Part shown: positions 25,801 to 38,100 of the stretch, in pieces | Layout: each line of letters opens with the position of its first letter | Numbering within the stretch: the first letter of the stretch is position 1 | NCBI GenBank assembly: GCA_032173965.1 | Contig: CM063285.1 | Span: forward strand, 24,649,660-24,713,659 | Length of the DNA stretch: 64,000 nt | Direction of reading: 5' to 3' | Origin: Sitta carolinensis | Taxonomy: Eukaryota; Chordata; Aves; Passeriformes; Sittidae | Translations under genes and position numbers: made by a program | The notes under the pieces: generated by a model | Databases searched by the model: none | What the model saw: the letters and a program-made list of their open reading frames with translations, nothing else | What the model was told of the DNA's origin: nothing

Positions 25801-26224
25801 TTTAAACCTGTAGGAAACTGGTCCATGATTGCTAAAAGTGGAGAGATTGTATCTGATTTTTCTGTATCTATTTTTTATTTCCCTACATGACCACTGATGG
25901 GGTGTGACACTGGGCTGTACAAACCATTGTTTCCATGACACTTTTGTCATGCTTAATTTTCAAGGATGTAAGGAAAGAAAAGTTCTACTTGGATATTATT
26001 GATTATTATCTCATCTCCCTAAGCTGTCCTCCAGACAAGCTCTCATTCTTATTGTTCTGGGCTTCCTTCCTTTTCTCCATTTTCTTCTTGTAGCATACAC
26101 TTCTTTTAATGTTATTATTAGGAGGACATTGCAGATGTCCTAGGAAAGAACTTAATTCATGTATTGAATATTGATATTCTGTACAGCCACACCTGGACTC
26201 CAGAGACAGTAATTTTTCCTTCAG
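19859..26224. other. AT-rich unique sequence, no gene seen
   Basis: No recognised repeat family apart from an A/C-rich low-complexity patch (23859-23940). The stretch 20400-20620 has mixed composition (E-box CAGCTG motifs, TGATTAATA, ATTGCGC) and looks like a conserved non-coding element, though that cannot be shown here. A CAAGGTCA motif lies five bases upstream of TATATAAG at 23455-23474. A frame near 21367-21609 contains a CDVWALG string resembling a kinase motif by chance. Confidence 0.4.
23859..23940 (+). repeat. A/C-rich low-complexity patch
   Basis: The sequence is dominated by AACAAAAC- and ACCAACC-like units with hardly any G or T. No element boundaries are visible. Confidence 0.75.
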
Positions 26225-26275
26225 CATAACTACGGATCATTATTATTTTTCTGCCATGTCCATTTTGTTGACCAG
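26225..26275 (+). other. Candidate small exon, 51 bases
   Basis: The segment sits between a good acceptor (TTTTTCCTTCAG, ending 26224) and a consensus donor (CAG/GTAAGA, GT at 26276). Its length is a multiple of three and two frames are open. The peptide in either frame is unrecognised. Pseudo-exons of this quality are common in vertebrate introns, so the call is weak. Confidence 0.12.
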
Positions 26276-26977
26276 GTAAGAACTAGATTTTTCGTACTTG
26301 ATTGTTCTGAGTGAGATTAATTGTTTGTATGTAACTTTTGGTTCTATTTAGCATAGAGGACAGTGGTTCTAAATAACCATATGACCATGACAGTTAATGT
26401 AAGCAAAAACCAGAATGCTTTTGTTTTTGAAAAACAAAGGCAGATAAAATTTAGTCTGCATGTACTTCATATTCTCCAAAATGTTGCAGGCTTAACAGAA
26501 GACTGATTTTAATAAGTGGTTCCAGCTCTGAAACCATGATGTAATACTTGTAATTGTCTTTGAGATGATTTGACTGGCAGTTTAGCATCTATCATTCAAG
26601 ATAGACTAGCATAATAACAATCACAAATAACTCATCACACATCACTGCTATAGCTCTTTGTACAGTATGGTTCATATTGATATTATTCAGCTCTTGCAAG
26701 TGAATTGATGAAGTAAATCTCAGGGAAAAGTACTTAATTCTCTTATACACGTTAAAGAACACAGTCTGATGTGTCTGATGGGCTTGGTTTTTGTTGGGTG
26801 ATTTTAGTTTGTGTTTGTGCCTCTGCTTCTGAGGTTGTATTCTTAGATATTGTGCATGAAACTGGAGAAACTACAGAAAAACTTCCTAGGCTGCAGAGAC
26901 ATAATGGAAAATACACTCATCCTTTGTTCGGATTATCATGAGATATTTTGTCATGGCACAACCAATGTAAACGGTTT
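26276..26977. other. Unique sequence, no gene seen
   Basis: AT-rich sequence without recognisable features. Confidence 0.45.
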
Positions 26978-27095
26978 TGGATGATTTCAGCCACCTGGAC
27001 TAGTGCAAGTCACCCCTGCCCATGGCAGAAGGGATGGACCCAGATGATCTTTAAGGTCTGCTCTAAATCCAAGACATCCTAATATTCTATGATTC
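26978..27095 (+). mobile_element. CR1 LINE 3' end, plus strand
   Basis: This is a short 5'-truncated CR1 remnant. Landmarks in order are CACCTGGACTAGTGCAAG (about 26992-27009), CCCCTGCCCATGGCAGAAGG, a CAGATGATCTTTAAGGTCTG block and the terminal AATATTCTATGATTC. The left edge is approximate. Confidence 0.88.
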
Positions 27096-30000
27096 ACTTT
27101 CCTTTCCCTGGAGAAGCTTGAGTGCCTCTCTTTCTGGCTGTGCCTCATTTTTCCCTCCATGGAACCCATTGGCCTGCACCAGCAGACACCCTCTGGAGGG
27201 TAGCACTTTGTGGCATGGCTGTACAGGCCACGCAGGTGCCAGGAAGGTGCAGAGGGGTTTTCCTTCTGAATGCCTAGAGTGGACCCTCAGTTCCTGTTCT
27301 TGTTACCTTTGCTGAATCTCCTCTCTTCAGAGAAGATTTATATTCTTTTGACATTGAAGAGTTAAAGAAGGGAAAAAGAGACTTTTACTCGGCCCTGTAA
27401 AAGTCATGTTTTGCTGGCAAACAGCAGCAAACTTGCTAGGCTTTCTTCATTAGAGCCCTGCCATTTAAGCCATCAGCGTCATTTTGTGAGGACATCAAAC
27501 ATGTGTATACCAGATGCCAGCAACACAGAGCAGCTCTAAGGACCTGACTCAACTTAACAATAATCTGTGGACAGCGGGTGTGAACCTGAGCTGGGCCAAC
27601 ACCTCATCAGACTGCATGGCTAATTGATTTCAAAATTAGAGTTGGTATTTCTGAACAATAATCTTAAAAGGCAGCAATAAAATACATCAGAATCCTTTGA
27701 GCTAGCCAAGCTTTCATCCAAATGGCTTATTACAAAGAGCTGGCACACCTGAACTTTGGCATAGACAAATAAATCCCAAAACAGTAAATGGAAACCACAT
27801 TTGGCACTGGAGGTTTGTCAAGAGAAGTTTGTAGTCATCAGGAAACAAGATTTGGGATTTTTTTTTCCTTAGTGGCAGGAAGTCATTCACTGGATGTATT
27901 TTATTCCAACTGCTGTGATTTATGCAACAAAAATATAGGTAGTGTTGAGGAGAATGATATTTTTTAATTTTTGTTTTAACATTTCACAATCTTCAGGATC
28001 CCAGAAGCTCTAAAAGCACAGGAAGGGTTACAGTTATCCCAACAGTGATAACTTAATTGCATCTGTCGGCCTCCCTCTTTGAACTTTGAACTGCTGTTTT
28101 GTGGCATCATGATCCAAAAGGATTTAGATCTGACTTTTGTGTGGCTACAATAAATTATACCCAAGTATCTGAGCAATGCCTGGAATCTTATCTTCAAGGC
28201 AGGATGAGGCATCTCACTTAAGGGATGGTATAAATTTGCAAAACAAATCTCTTTGGGTACTAGCATTTCAGATCAGGTAGAAAAGATTGTTTTTTCCTTT
28301 GCAATAGATTGAGTTATAAAAAAATCAAGAATATATAAATAAACCCATTAATTTCCTTAAACATTTCCTGAAAAAATGGCTTGTCAGAACTGCTTGAAAA
28401 TGGGACTAAACCAATCTTTCCAGTTGGACTGATCTGTGTGGTACCTGAAATCCATTTGCATTCAACATCTCTATTGTTTATAAACAATTTTATAAACTTG
28501 AATTTGATGACTAAAGATGTAGCAGTCTAGAGAAAATTGCAGCTTTCATCATTAATCGGTCGAGGTGAAACATTTCTCACTGTTCGATTACTAGCTTTGT
28601 GTTTAAATATTAGTGGATGAGTTTAACCATTCCGACAGTCTCGGGTTGAGTTTGTGATAACTGAGATAGTCTCTTTGTGATTTGAGTAATTCTGTTCTGT
28701 ACCCTTAATATTAATGTTATCATGGTCCCAAACTCAGAATGTGAGTCTTGATGGTATGCATTACATCTTCATAAACTGTCTTAAGACAAGTACAACTACA
28801 GAGCTATTATACATTACTATGTCAAGTGATATAAGAAGTCTTTTTGCTATGCATCTGACAGATGTAGTAAGCTCAGCTTGGTTGAGTCAAAATATTGTCT
28901 TTTCTTTTGGTTTGTGTCTAATTACAATTTTCAGGCATGGCCTGATTCTCATATCACTTACAATGTGGGTTTCCAGATGTATCTCTGGATTTTCACAGGG
29001 TTATTCATAATGAAAAAATTGGTCTGTGATATGCCAACTTTCTGATTATCCAGGGCCCAATTCAGTTATACATGTTTAAAACAAGCTTAATTCTATTAGC
29101 TGCCAATCTGTAGTGCTGTGAGAAGATAATCAGACCTTGTAGATTTATCTTACCCTTATGAAAAATGTTGCCCTGCGCGTTATTTTCAGTCTTACCAATA
29201 TATAATTGTGTCTCCTGTGGGCCAGGCATGTGAGAACACCTTTTAGTCAGGTACTATACTTTAGCCATGATTAATTTTAGAAACATTTTCAGTTGCACAG
29301 GTTTGGTGTATGAGGGGCAATTCACATTTTCACCCATTAATTAACTGCAAAAGTTATTCTTCTCCCTATTTCTGTCTATTAAAGTGAGCTGAAAGAATGG
29401 ATTTTTTAAAAATAAAATACCTCATATTATGGGCATCTTGGCCTTCTCACATCCATACACATATTGACATAGCATCCAATTACTTAGCCATTAATGCTTA
29501 TTTAATTGTTTGCCGTTAAAATAACGTATAAATTAGACTAAATGCTTACATGCATAAAAGTACTAATGGGAGAGATTCAGACCTCTGTTCCTTCGACTCA
29601 AACAGCCTCACTTCAGCAAGGGTTGCAGAGGTGCAAATGAGGACAGAATTTCCTCTAAATTTTTGCATTGCTTGTAATGACACTTGCCTTTGCTTGTGCA
29701 GCATAAAATCAAGAACTCGTTTTTGCAAAGCTCAATAAGGAATTGACATTTGTAACTTAACTCCAGCACATGGCTCTTCATGTTATCCTCCTACTTCTAC
29801 AAATATTCATATGTAAAGCAAAAGAATACATCAAAGTGACACAAACAGCATAACAAGAGTCTGTCTGCAAAGTCCTGCGCCAGCTGGGACCCTTACATGG
29901 TTTAGATTAGAGTCCAGAGAGTACTGAGGCTGGACCACCACAGGAGAAAGAGCTAGGGGACACTGAAAGTGTTCCCATGCACAGTAATAGACAAACACCT

Positions 30001-31110
30001 GGGTCAAATTAATCTAGGCTTATCCACTGTGAAAATTCACAGGGTTTAATGGCTTTCCTTACCTGTGAAGGGGTGGTCTACTCTTACAGGACTTCTGTAC
30101 AGGGTCTGATGCAGAGGGACACATTGCAGATTTTTGGGTGTTAAAGGTCTAAATCTATAGTAAGAAGCAAAGAGGTGAGGGTTACCACACAATAAACAGA
30201 AAAATACTGCAAATATATTAATTCCTCAGTTTTCATTCATTTTTTAGTTTTGAAAAGCAACTGAGATGCTATTAAATCAAGTTTCAAGAGAAAACTATAT
30301 TTATTGGTTATGAGGAAAAAAAGTAAACTACATTCCTGCTGTGTGCTACAGGATTATTTTATTCTAGAGAAAGATAATGATGTACTTGTGATATTTGTAT
30401 TTCTGTGGAATTACTTTAAAAGCTTTCCCCTCGTTTATTTCTTAGGCTACTGTATGCAAACACTTTATTACAAGAAATTTTTCTATTTCTTCAGTTTCAT
30501 ATCTCTCTGTCTTCCTTTCATGTCAAAATATGGAGCAGGATTTTGCTGTACTTAAATTTTCAACTAGGTCACAACAGAATGGTGAGGGTATATGGACTCA
30601 CTTATTTGCAAAAAGAAGCTTGGCTGTATCACAAAGTTTTAAGAATATGCTTCAAATATATCATTAGTCCCATTAGCTATCATGCATAACAAGAGGTAAT
30701 CAGCACGTTTCCTAGCTCTAATGCTGTAGTTAAAATAACTTTGGATTACAGTTTGTTTGTTTGCTTTATCCATGCATTACTCTTTGATAACAATGCTGCA
30801 AACACAACTGTGCTTGTCCTCTATATGGAGATGGATGAACTGGCTTTCTCCGAAACAAGGCCAGGAATTCAACAAGATAACATGAGGGAAATCAGAAGGT
30901 AGGTGGAATTTTTACAGGGTTTCTTCTACACTGTTAATACCTTCTAAGGTTTTTGTACTGCTAGCTGGAGCAGCTTCCTGGCTGGGTACTTACACTGCTG
31001 AAAGACCAGGGGCTATCCCTGGCTCAGCTGAGTCCCCCACCAATATAAAATGTTTTAATGTGACCCACCACAACTAACAGAAAACTGTGTTGTGATGTAG
31101 TGTTATTGTT
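27096..31110. other. Unique sequence, no gene seen; possible conserved non-coding segments
   Basis: No repeat family or RNA gene is recognised. The part 27370-27830 has balanced composition, little low-complexity sequence and homeodomain-like cores such as GCTAATTGATTTC, giving it the look of a conserved non-coding element. That is an impression only, as no alignment is possible here. Confidence 0.35.
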
Positions 31111-31167
31111 TTATCTGTAGTGATAAGGCCACAGTCTTGTGGCTGTAGGAAGCCAGTTGCCTTATCA
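31111..31167. promoter_or_regulatory. Inverted pair of GATA-like motifs
   Basis: TGATAAGGC (31121-31129) and GCCTTATCA (31159-31167) are exact reverse complements 29 bases apart. A further GATA-type core, TTATCT, lies just upstream (31111-31116). The loop itself can pair CCACA with TGTGG. The motifs match the GATA-factor consensus WGATAR or its reverse. Function is inferred from motif density only. Confidence 0.25.
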
Positions 31168-33804
31168 TTATAAGTAAAGCAAAAGCCTTTCCAGAAAGTA
31201 TTAATGCCTATTAAATATTATATTTCCTCTGACCTTGGACGACCTATTTCTCTGTGAGTAATTAAGGCATAAGATTTGCTTTCTGGTTTTAGTTTTAAAT
31301 AAGCTCATCAACCTATCAACGCAAAAAATAGAAATGAGGCAAAGGGAGAGAGCAGTTCTAAAAAACAGTAATCTCCCCTGTTAATTTAGAGGATAGGCAG
31401 AAATGGCTAAACAAATGTGTTAGGCTTTGGAAGAATAAAGATTTGTGGATTGTAAAATAGTATAACTTAATAAACTCAAACCCCAACTCGAATATTTAAA
31501 TCTTTAATTGCATATAGAAGCACATGATGTCCATAATGGTTTATGAATGTATATTTGTCCAGAAACTGACTCCTAAGGCAAGCTCTAAAGGACCATGATG
31601 CCACTGCTGGTGTATAGGAAATTTGTGATGAAGGACAACTTCACAATTCCTAGTCAGGGGAGAAGAGGAAGGAAAAGAAAGACCCACAACTTGACAAGTA
31701 CTGCAGACCAATATTAATTACTTGCACTGTGGCAGTCAGTTGAGGTGATGTGATGGCCCTCTGGGAAGAGAATGCAAGAGCTCTGCAGATGTATAGCTAA
31801 AAACATCAGTATGTTGGGTTTTTGCTTGATTTCTAGGCCTTGACCCTCACAGAGTAACAAATAATAATCCCAAAGGAATAGGATGCAGCAGACATGACAA
31901 CAGTTGTGGAGAAAATAATTTGTAATACTCGAAATAACATTAAGGAATATGATATATGGGTACACCACATGAATAAAACATTACATTTGCCTGGAGTTCT
32001 TTCCCTTTTTTTACCAGATGTTGCTTTGTTAAGTCATGTGGGTACTTTCAGACACACAGGGCACAGACTGTTTAAAGCAATGATGATATAATATTAATCC
32101 TTCTGGTACTTCTCCAGTGTATCTGTTTGGCTCTACTCACCTTGAATTCATGCTGATGGGAGCCTAAGAGACGCTGAGGAAAGTGGAAGCTGCATCTCTG
32201 CCCATCAACAGCTACCTGTGACACAGCATGGCCTGACCTCTCAAAACAATGCCAGCAAGCTGCTGGTCCAGAGGAAAACATCTTACAGAAAGCATTAACA
32301 AGAGTGCTAATGACTTTTTACTCAGAAGGGCAAAATTGTAGTGTAGATACCTACAAATTAATTGTTTATGTTCTACCAAATATTTCTAGCTACAGTAAAC
32401 TATCTGTGTTAACTTAAGACATCTGAAGAACCTGATGGTAGTGATGAAACAGGACAAAGAAAGATATTTTAGTTTGAAAGTGGAATAATGTAGAAAGACA
32501 CAATAATAACGACACCATGTTATCTAATGTGAAGTATGAGGAAAATAACATCAAGAACAAACATGCTGATTGATATGCCTAATTCTAAGCATATTATTTG
32601 TGGAACTGATTTAACTTTTCTGGTTACCACTTTATCTCTCTTGCTGTGGAGATCAATCTATGCTATTTTTCTCCTTTTATAGCTTTATTTTTCCTTCCTT
32701 GTCCAGCATTTTCAAACTATGACACAAATTCAATTATGATGTTGTGATGCCAAACCTGTGGTCCTGGCAAAGTGTATCATGCAGCATATCTAGGAAAGTG
32801 AATTAAAAAAGCATCTGAGCAGGTATCTGGTGTGTGTCACTGCTCATTCTTCCATAATAAACTATGTTCTTCTTCTCATTCATTTGTCAATCACAGTAAC
32901 TAAAGATTATTATATGCTGTACGTACGTGACACCAGCAATTTGCAAAGTCTGTTGGCAAGTAAATCAGGTTAGAATGACAGAGTGAGAAATTAAGCAGAA
33001 GTCTGATGTAATTAGCTATAACAATCAGTGCTCTAATTTCTGATTTATTGTTTCCTGTTTTCCTGCTGCTTTCAGTCCATGCATACTGTATGTGTTTCAT
33101 ATAGGTCAAACAATTGTCTTATCAGTCCAGGCAAACCAAGAGGTCAGAGTTAACAGTATTTATTTAAACATGCAAGATGCTTCCCACTGCAATTAGGAAA
33201 TAACTCTTACTAATAGATCTTTGGTGCTATTTCCTCATTTATAAGACTTTGTAAAGACATAAAGGCAATAGCAAATTCAGATTCAGACTTCTCCATAAAT
33301 ATTTTTTGCTGATAGTTTTACTTGAACAGCAGCATTTTGGTTTGTTGAACTGACCTCACTGAATTCCACCAAATGGCAATCTGACAACAAAATATCCATT
33401 TGAAATGTTTGAATATACATATATCAATTTAACAACAATGGGCATGTGGCATTATACAATGCCAGATCTTTAAAAAAGGCTATCTAAGTCTTGGTCCCTC
33501 TGAAATCAGTGAGAGTTTGCTGCGGACTGTTATGGGATTACGATTTGACCCTATAAATTTGTTCTGGCTTCCTTTTTCACATTGTACAGAATTCAAGGTC
33601 TTTGGATGAACAATCTCTTTGCATAATCTAGGACTGAGAATAATTTACTCTCACACAGTTCTTGTAATTCCAGTGGGAATTCACATGACTACTTGTTTTT
33701 ATTGGAAATATGCTTAGTAAATTGTGTGTCTCACATATTTACTATATGTATTGAACTCTTTAGTTAACAGGCACATTTTCATAAAAAGTGAGTCTAGGAG
33801 AGAT
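31168..33804. other. AT-rich unique sequence, no gene seen
   Basis: Nothing recognised. Open frames are short and unlike known proteins. Confidence 0.45.
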
Positions 33805-34690
33805 GCTTAGAGATCATGTAACCTGGTCTCCAAAGTATTTCTAAAAATAGACTAAAACTAAAACATTCCTGACAGAAGCTGGCCTAGTCTATTTTTTAAA
33901 AATTCCAGAAACAGAGACCCCACAACCTCCTATTCCACTGTAATATGTAACCTATTCCACTATCTACTCCAGTACTCTTACTGTATTATACAGAGATATA
34001 ATAGCAGGAAAGTTCTAAACTAAATAATCTTGCTGCTGCAAATCAGCCCAATTATTTTCCTTTTTATGGAAGACATGGGGAATAACTTATTCTTTGTAAT
34101 ATTTTTCTACATAATTATGTCATATTTCTCCTTAGTACTTTTTTTCTTCTCTAAAATTATTAATTTTTAGCTCTTTAAATTCACATTTAATTGATGTCTG
34201 ATCATCTGTTTTGTTCTGTGCTGAGTCTTGCCCAATTTTGACAGAGCAAATTCAAAACTTGGTGCTGTACATACAGTTCTTGTGTTTATACTTCCAGTTG
34301 TGGTGCTTGCTTTATTGAAGTGTTAAGACACCTGTGACTCATGTAATACACTATAAAATCCAGATCGTTTTCTGTAGGACTGCTATCTGGGCAAGACATT
34401 TCTCAGAGAGTATTTGTGAAGCTGATTATTCCTACTTAAATATTTTATTTGCCTTGATTGAATTGCTTTCTATTTATTATAGATACTTTCTCCCATTTGT
34501 CTTCCTTATTTTGAATTCTAACCTTGTCCTCAAAAATGCTTGCACTCCTCCCAGCTTGCTATCATATAAGAATTTAATAAACTTACTGCCTGTTGTACTG
34601 CCCAGAGCATTAATGAAATGACTGCACAGTACCAGACTCCAGACAGATTTCAGTAGAACTCCTGTTGATACTGCCTTTCAACATATTCTT
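33805..34690 (-). mobile_element. Ancient, heavily decayed CR1 LINE
   Basis: The stretch follows, with many substitutions and small gaps, the reverse strand of an old amniote CR1 consensus that I remember from turtle and crocodilian genomes. Matching landmarks in order include GAGACCCCACAACCTCCTAT (33916-33935), a CTATTCCACTATCTACTCCAG-like block (33952-33972), TTGCTGCTGCAAATCAGCCC (34030-34049), a CTTGCACTCCTCCCAGCTTG block (34539-34558) and CATTAATGAAATGACTGCAC (34609-34628). The stretch 34130-34330 is poorly matched. Its divergence is much greater than that of the other CR1 copies in this window, so it predates them and may be shared with non-avian reptiles. Confidence 0.7.
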
Positions 34691-34777
34691 TTCCAGCCTC
34701 TTCAGCATTCTTGTTACATAGAGGTAAAGAAAGTAGTTATTTTCCTGTTTGGTCGAATTTTTTCCCAATGAGGATAA
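34691..34777. other. Short unique spacer
   Basis: AT-rich spacer between the decayed CR1 and the hairpin; nothing recognised. Confidence 0.4.
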
Positions 34778-34815
34778 TATTTATGCAAAGCAGCATAGAC
34801 TGCTTTGCATAAATA
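34778..34815. repeat. Perfect 16-bp inverted repeat with 6-base loop
   Basis: TATTTATGCAAAGCAG (34778-34793) and CTGCTTTGCATAAATA (34800-34815) are exact reverse complements around the loop CATAGA. Pairing stops immediately outside. Each arm contains an octamer-like ATGCAAA/TTTGCAT core of the kind bound by POU-domain factors. The stem is too short for a normal microRNA precursor unless imperfect flanks add to it, and they do not obviously do so. Confidence 0.92.
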
Positions 34816-34999
34816 GGTGAAATTTAAAAAATGAAGAGGCAGTACATAATTTTTGGCTGTTACTTTTCACTTGTTAATCTTTTAAGTACTTAGGAATAGA
34901 TGCTTTGTTAGTTTTTTAACTCTCTGAAGTCAACCGACATGGTTCCTTGGCTCTACTTTTCCCCACTTTAAGAAATAAGCAGTATATTTCTCTTTTATG
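34816..34999. other. AT-rich unique sequence
   Basis: Nothing recognised between the hairpin and the low-complexity tract. Confidence 0.4.
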
Positions 35000-35091
35000 T
35001 TTTTTGTTTGTTTGTTTGTTTGTTTGTTTGTTTTTGTTTTGTTTTTTGGGGGTTGGTGTTTTTTGCTTTTTTTTTTTTTTTCTTTTTTTGG
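35000..35091 (+). repeat. (TTTG)n and T/G-rich low-complexity tract
   Basis: Seven or so TTTG units (35003-35031) lead into a GGGGGTTGG patch and then a long T run (about 35067-35080) with a second T run after a single C. It is simple sequence and probably polymorphic in length. Confidence 0.93.
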
Positions 35092-35123
35092 TGCTCCAGA
35101 AGATTGACCTCTGCAGATTCTGT

Positions 35124-35160
35124 AATTTCTAATGTTTCTAATGATTTCTAATGATTCTAA
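35124..35160 (+). repeat. Short tandem repeat of a TTTCTAATGA-like unit
   Basis: Four imperfect copies of a unit close to TTTCTAATGA lie head to tail. The copies differ by one or two bases or by small indels. Confidence 0.75.
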
Positions 35161-38100
35161 GTTTGGTTCCCCTTTAGATATCTTTGTGAAGTCCTATTTA
35201 ACTCACTGAAGACTGAAGTTTAACCTTTTTGCTTGTAATGCTAATCACACAATTTATAATCTCAAATAACTATTTTTTTGTGAACTATGAATCAAGAGTA
35301 CTAAACGTAAACTAATGCCATCTTGGCATTATCTGGCACTGTTAATGGTACTGTTGGCTTTTCAACCCTGTTGACTGCCAGGATAATTTATTGCTTAGAA
35401 AACTTATTTTTGAGGAGAGGATTCACCTGTTCAGAACCTTTGGGCAACATCCATCAATGAGGGCCTGTTCTGAAGTCATCTGCCCAAGGTCCAGGGCAGT
35501 GCTGGAAAGGAGTAATGACTACAGCATATAACAGCAGCAAATTTAGGATACAGGTAATATCAAGGAATTAGATCCTATGAGGTCCTATCAGATTCAGTGA
35601 AATCTTCTGCCTGTAGAGCTGTGTGACATTACCAAAAGGTCCATGAGAATGGAGGGAAAAAGAAGGATGAAGGTGCAGAACATAAATGTGAAAAATGGCA
35701 ACTGTTTAGATTGCTTTTATTATTTTCAGGAAATCCCTTCCCATTTCCCATCCTCCTGAAAGTTAAGAGAAGCATGGAGTTTTCTCACAAAACTTTTGCT
35801 TTCAGGATGGATACCTGTCCATGGAGCAGTTGTGTTTGGCAGATTGCAGCACATGTTTGTGAGATGTCTACAGATACATTGAATGACGGGGTCTGGATGC
35901 CCACCCCCATCCCTGAGCTGAGATGTGAGCACTGGCAATGGCCTGAACCTCAGACTGTTCAGGACACCCACACTAGGAAAGAGGGAACTGTTGTACCTTC
36001 CAGTCGGTACAGTGAAGGAGGCAAGGCTCCAAAGCATGAGAGACTCACAGTTTAGCCAGACATAAAATGGCAAGGCTTTAGCTTCTTTTTTTTCCTGTTC
36101 TGATGGGCACTGTCTTCGAGCATTTTTGTTTGCACCTGGAGTTTCTACTTGCTTCTGATTTACCGTTACTACTTAGAATGATTATGATTTTGGAAACTTT
36201 AATTACTAATATCACTTATTTTTCTTGCAGATCAAAGCACTTTATAAAGAGGAAGAACCTAATTCATTGCTATTCACATGTCAAAGTTTGGGTAGAAAGC
36301 AACAGCACAACTAGAACTTAGTTGTCATATGTGTGTGTGTGTGACAGTACTGTAGGAAAATATTACTGTTACTTTGCTGGCTATCATTCAAGGATACAGG
36401 AAAATATCTTAAAGCTCTTGGGATCACAAAATAAACCACTGTAAGAGCCAATTTACTTGTATTTCTTGTATTTAAAAATTAACATCATCTCCAAATGTTC
36501 AGCTAGCATCAACCATTATAGTTTCCCACAAGCCAATTTACACCACCTTACAGTAGATGAAGGTAGCTGTAGGATGTCATAAAAACAAAAGACACACTGA
36601 TTAAAAGTTTGTGCTGATAATCATTGCCCAGATTACTAGCACTAAATATTAGTTTAATTTTTTACACTTTCAGGAAAATGTGAACCCAACAGCATTATAG
36701 TCTGCGACCATCCTAGTATTTATATCCACTAGATTTCAGTGGACTAGTTTTTCTATTTTTTTCCCCTCAAAGTAATTCATCTTACTTACTTGCTTCCAGA
36801 TATTGATGCTAATTTTCTTGGTCAGTTAATTTGAGGGTAGAAAATATAACTTGGGCTCAGTCTTCCTTGTTTGATAATTTAATACCAATATTATTTAGGT
36901 TATTAGTTTTACTGGTAAATCAAGAAGCAAGTTGCCGGAATACAGCTGTGACCCCAGGGCAGGAACTTTCTGCCGGCTGTCACCTTCTGACAGTTTGGGC
37001 TGTTAATTACCTCCAACAGTTGGAGCACAAGCACCTCTGTGTCTGCCAGCTGGCAGCCTCTACCTCACACTGGCAGCCTGAGATTTAAAACCTGTAACAA
37101 AAAGCTGTTATGTAAACAGTTTATTGTATAATACACAATGGCAGCAGTAGAACCACATTGGGAATCAAAGGTACTCTCTGCATTCACAAGCAGTTAGGGC
37201 TGGAAAGGATGCAAGTTCCTGCTTGCCTCCTTCCACCAGCCAGGGGACAAAACATAAATCCAAAGTGAAACAGCCTGAGCTGAGGCTTCTCAGACTCTGC
37301 ATGCTGGGATCTAAGTGTCTGAATTGTTGTGGTACTGTTGAACTATACCAATTACTTTAACATGTGAGAATAAAAAACTTTAATTGCCTGGTGACACACC
37401 AGTCACCAACCCAGAGAAACTGCAAAAATCATCTTCGAGGTTTCCTCCTCAGAAAACAAATGCAGATTTCACAAGTGCCTTCTCCGGTCTTCTCATTTAA
37501 GGACTCATTCCCTGAAGTGGCACAGATGTCCCCTGCAGCTTTAGCTGGTCTGTGTCTGAGAAAGAGCTCATGATTACACTTCTGAGGGAGCAGTGTCACC
37601 ATGCTGTATATAAAACTTGAGCTGCTCAGAAGTGTGAGAAGCAGGTTCCTCATTCCAAATTCATGAAAGGATCTCTTCATAGTCATAATGGCTCAAAGTG
37701 TGTGGCTAAAGCAGCGCTGGAGCCAGACAAGGGGACATCCCCAAAATGTGGCTTGCAATTCAGCTTCTGGAAGTTATTTCATGTCTTATTTGTCAATCAT
37801 TTATGTTCAGAAAACAGAACCACCCTAAGCAAGGAAAAGGTACCCAAAACCCTTTGTTGGCTTCAGCTGAACAATTAGAGTACTTACAGAGGGGCAGAAC
37901 TGGACTGGAGAACCTGAGAGGATTCAAGCCCCCATCTCATTTGTCTGGAGAGCAGCCTGATAATTTCCAGGTGAGCTTTGGCCACCGGAGATCTAGAATT
38001 GCAGAACTGATGAAATCAAAAAAGAGCAAGAAGTATCCCAACTATGGACCAGGATCAGGTGTTCTGGATCATACCCTTATTCTCTGTAATGTTCAAGTAT

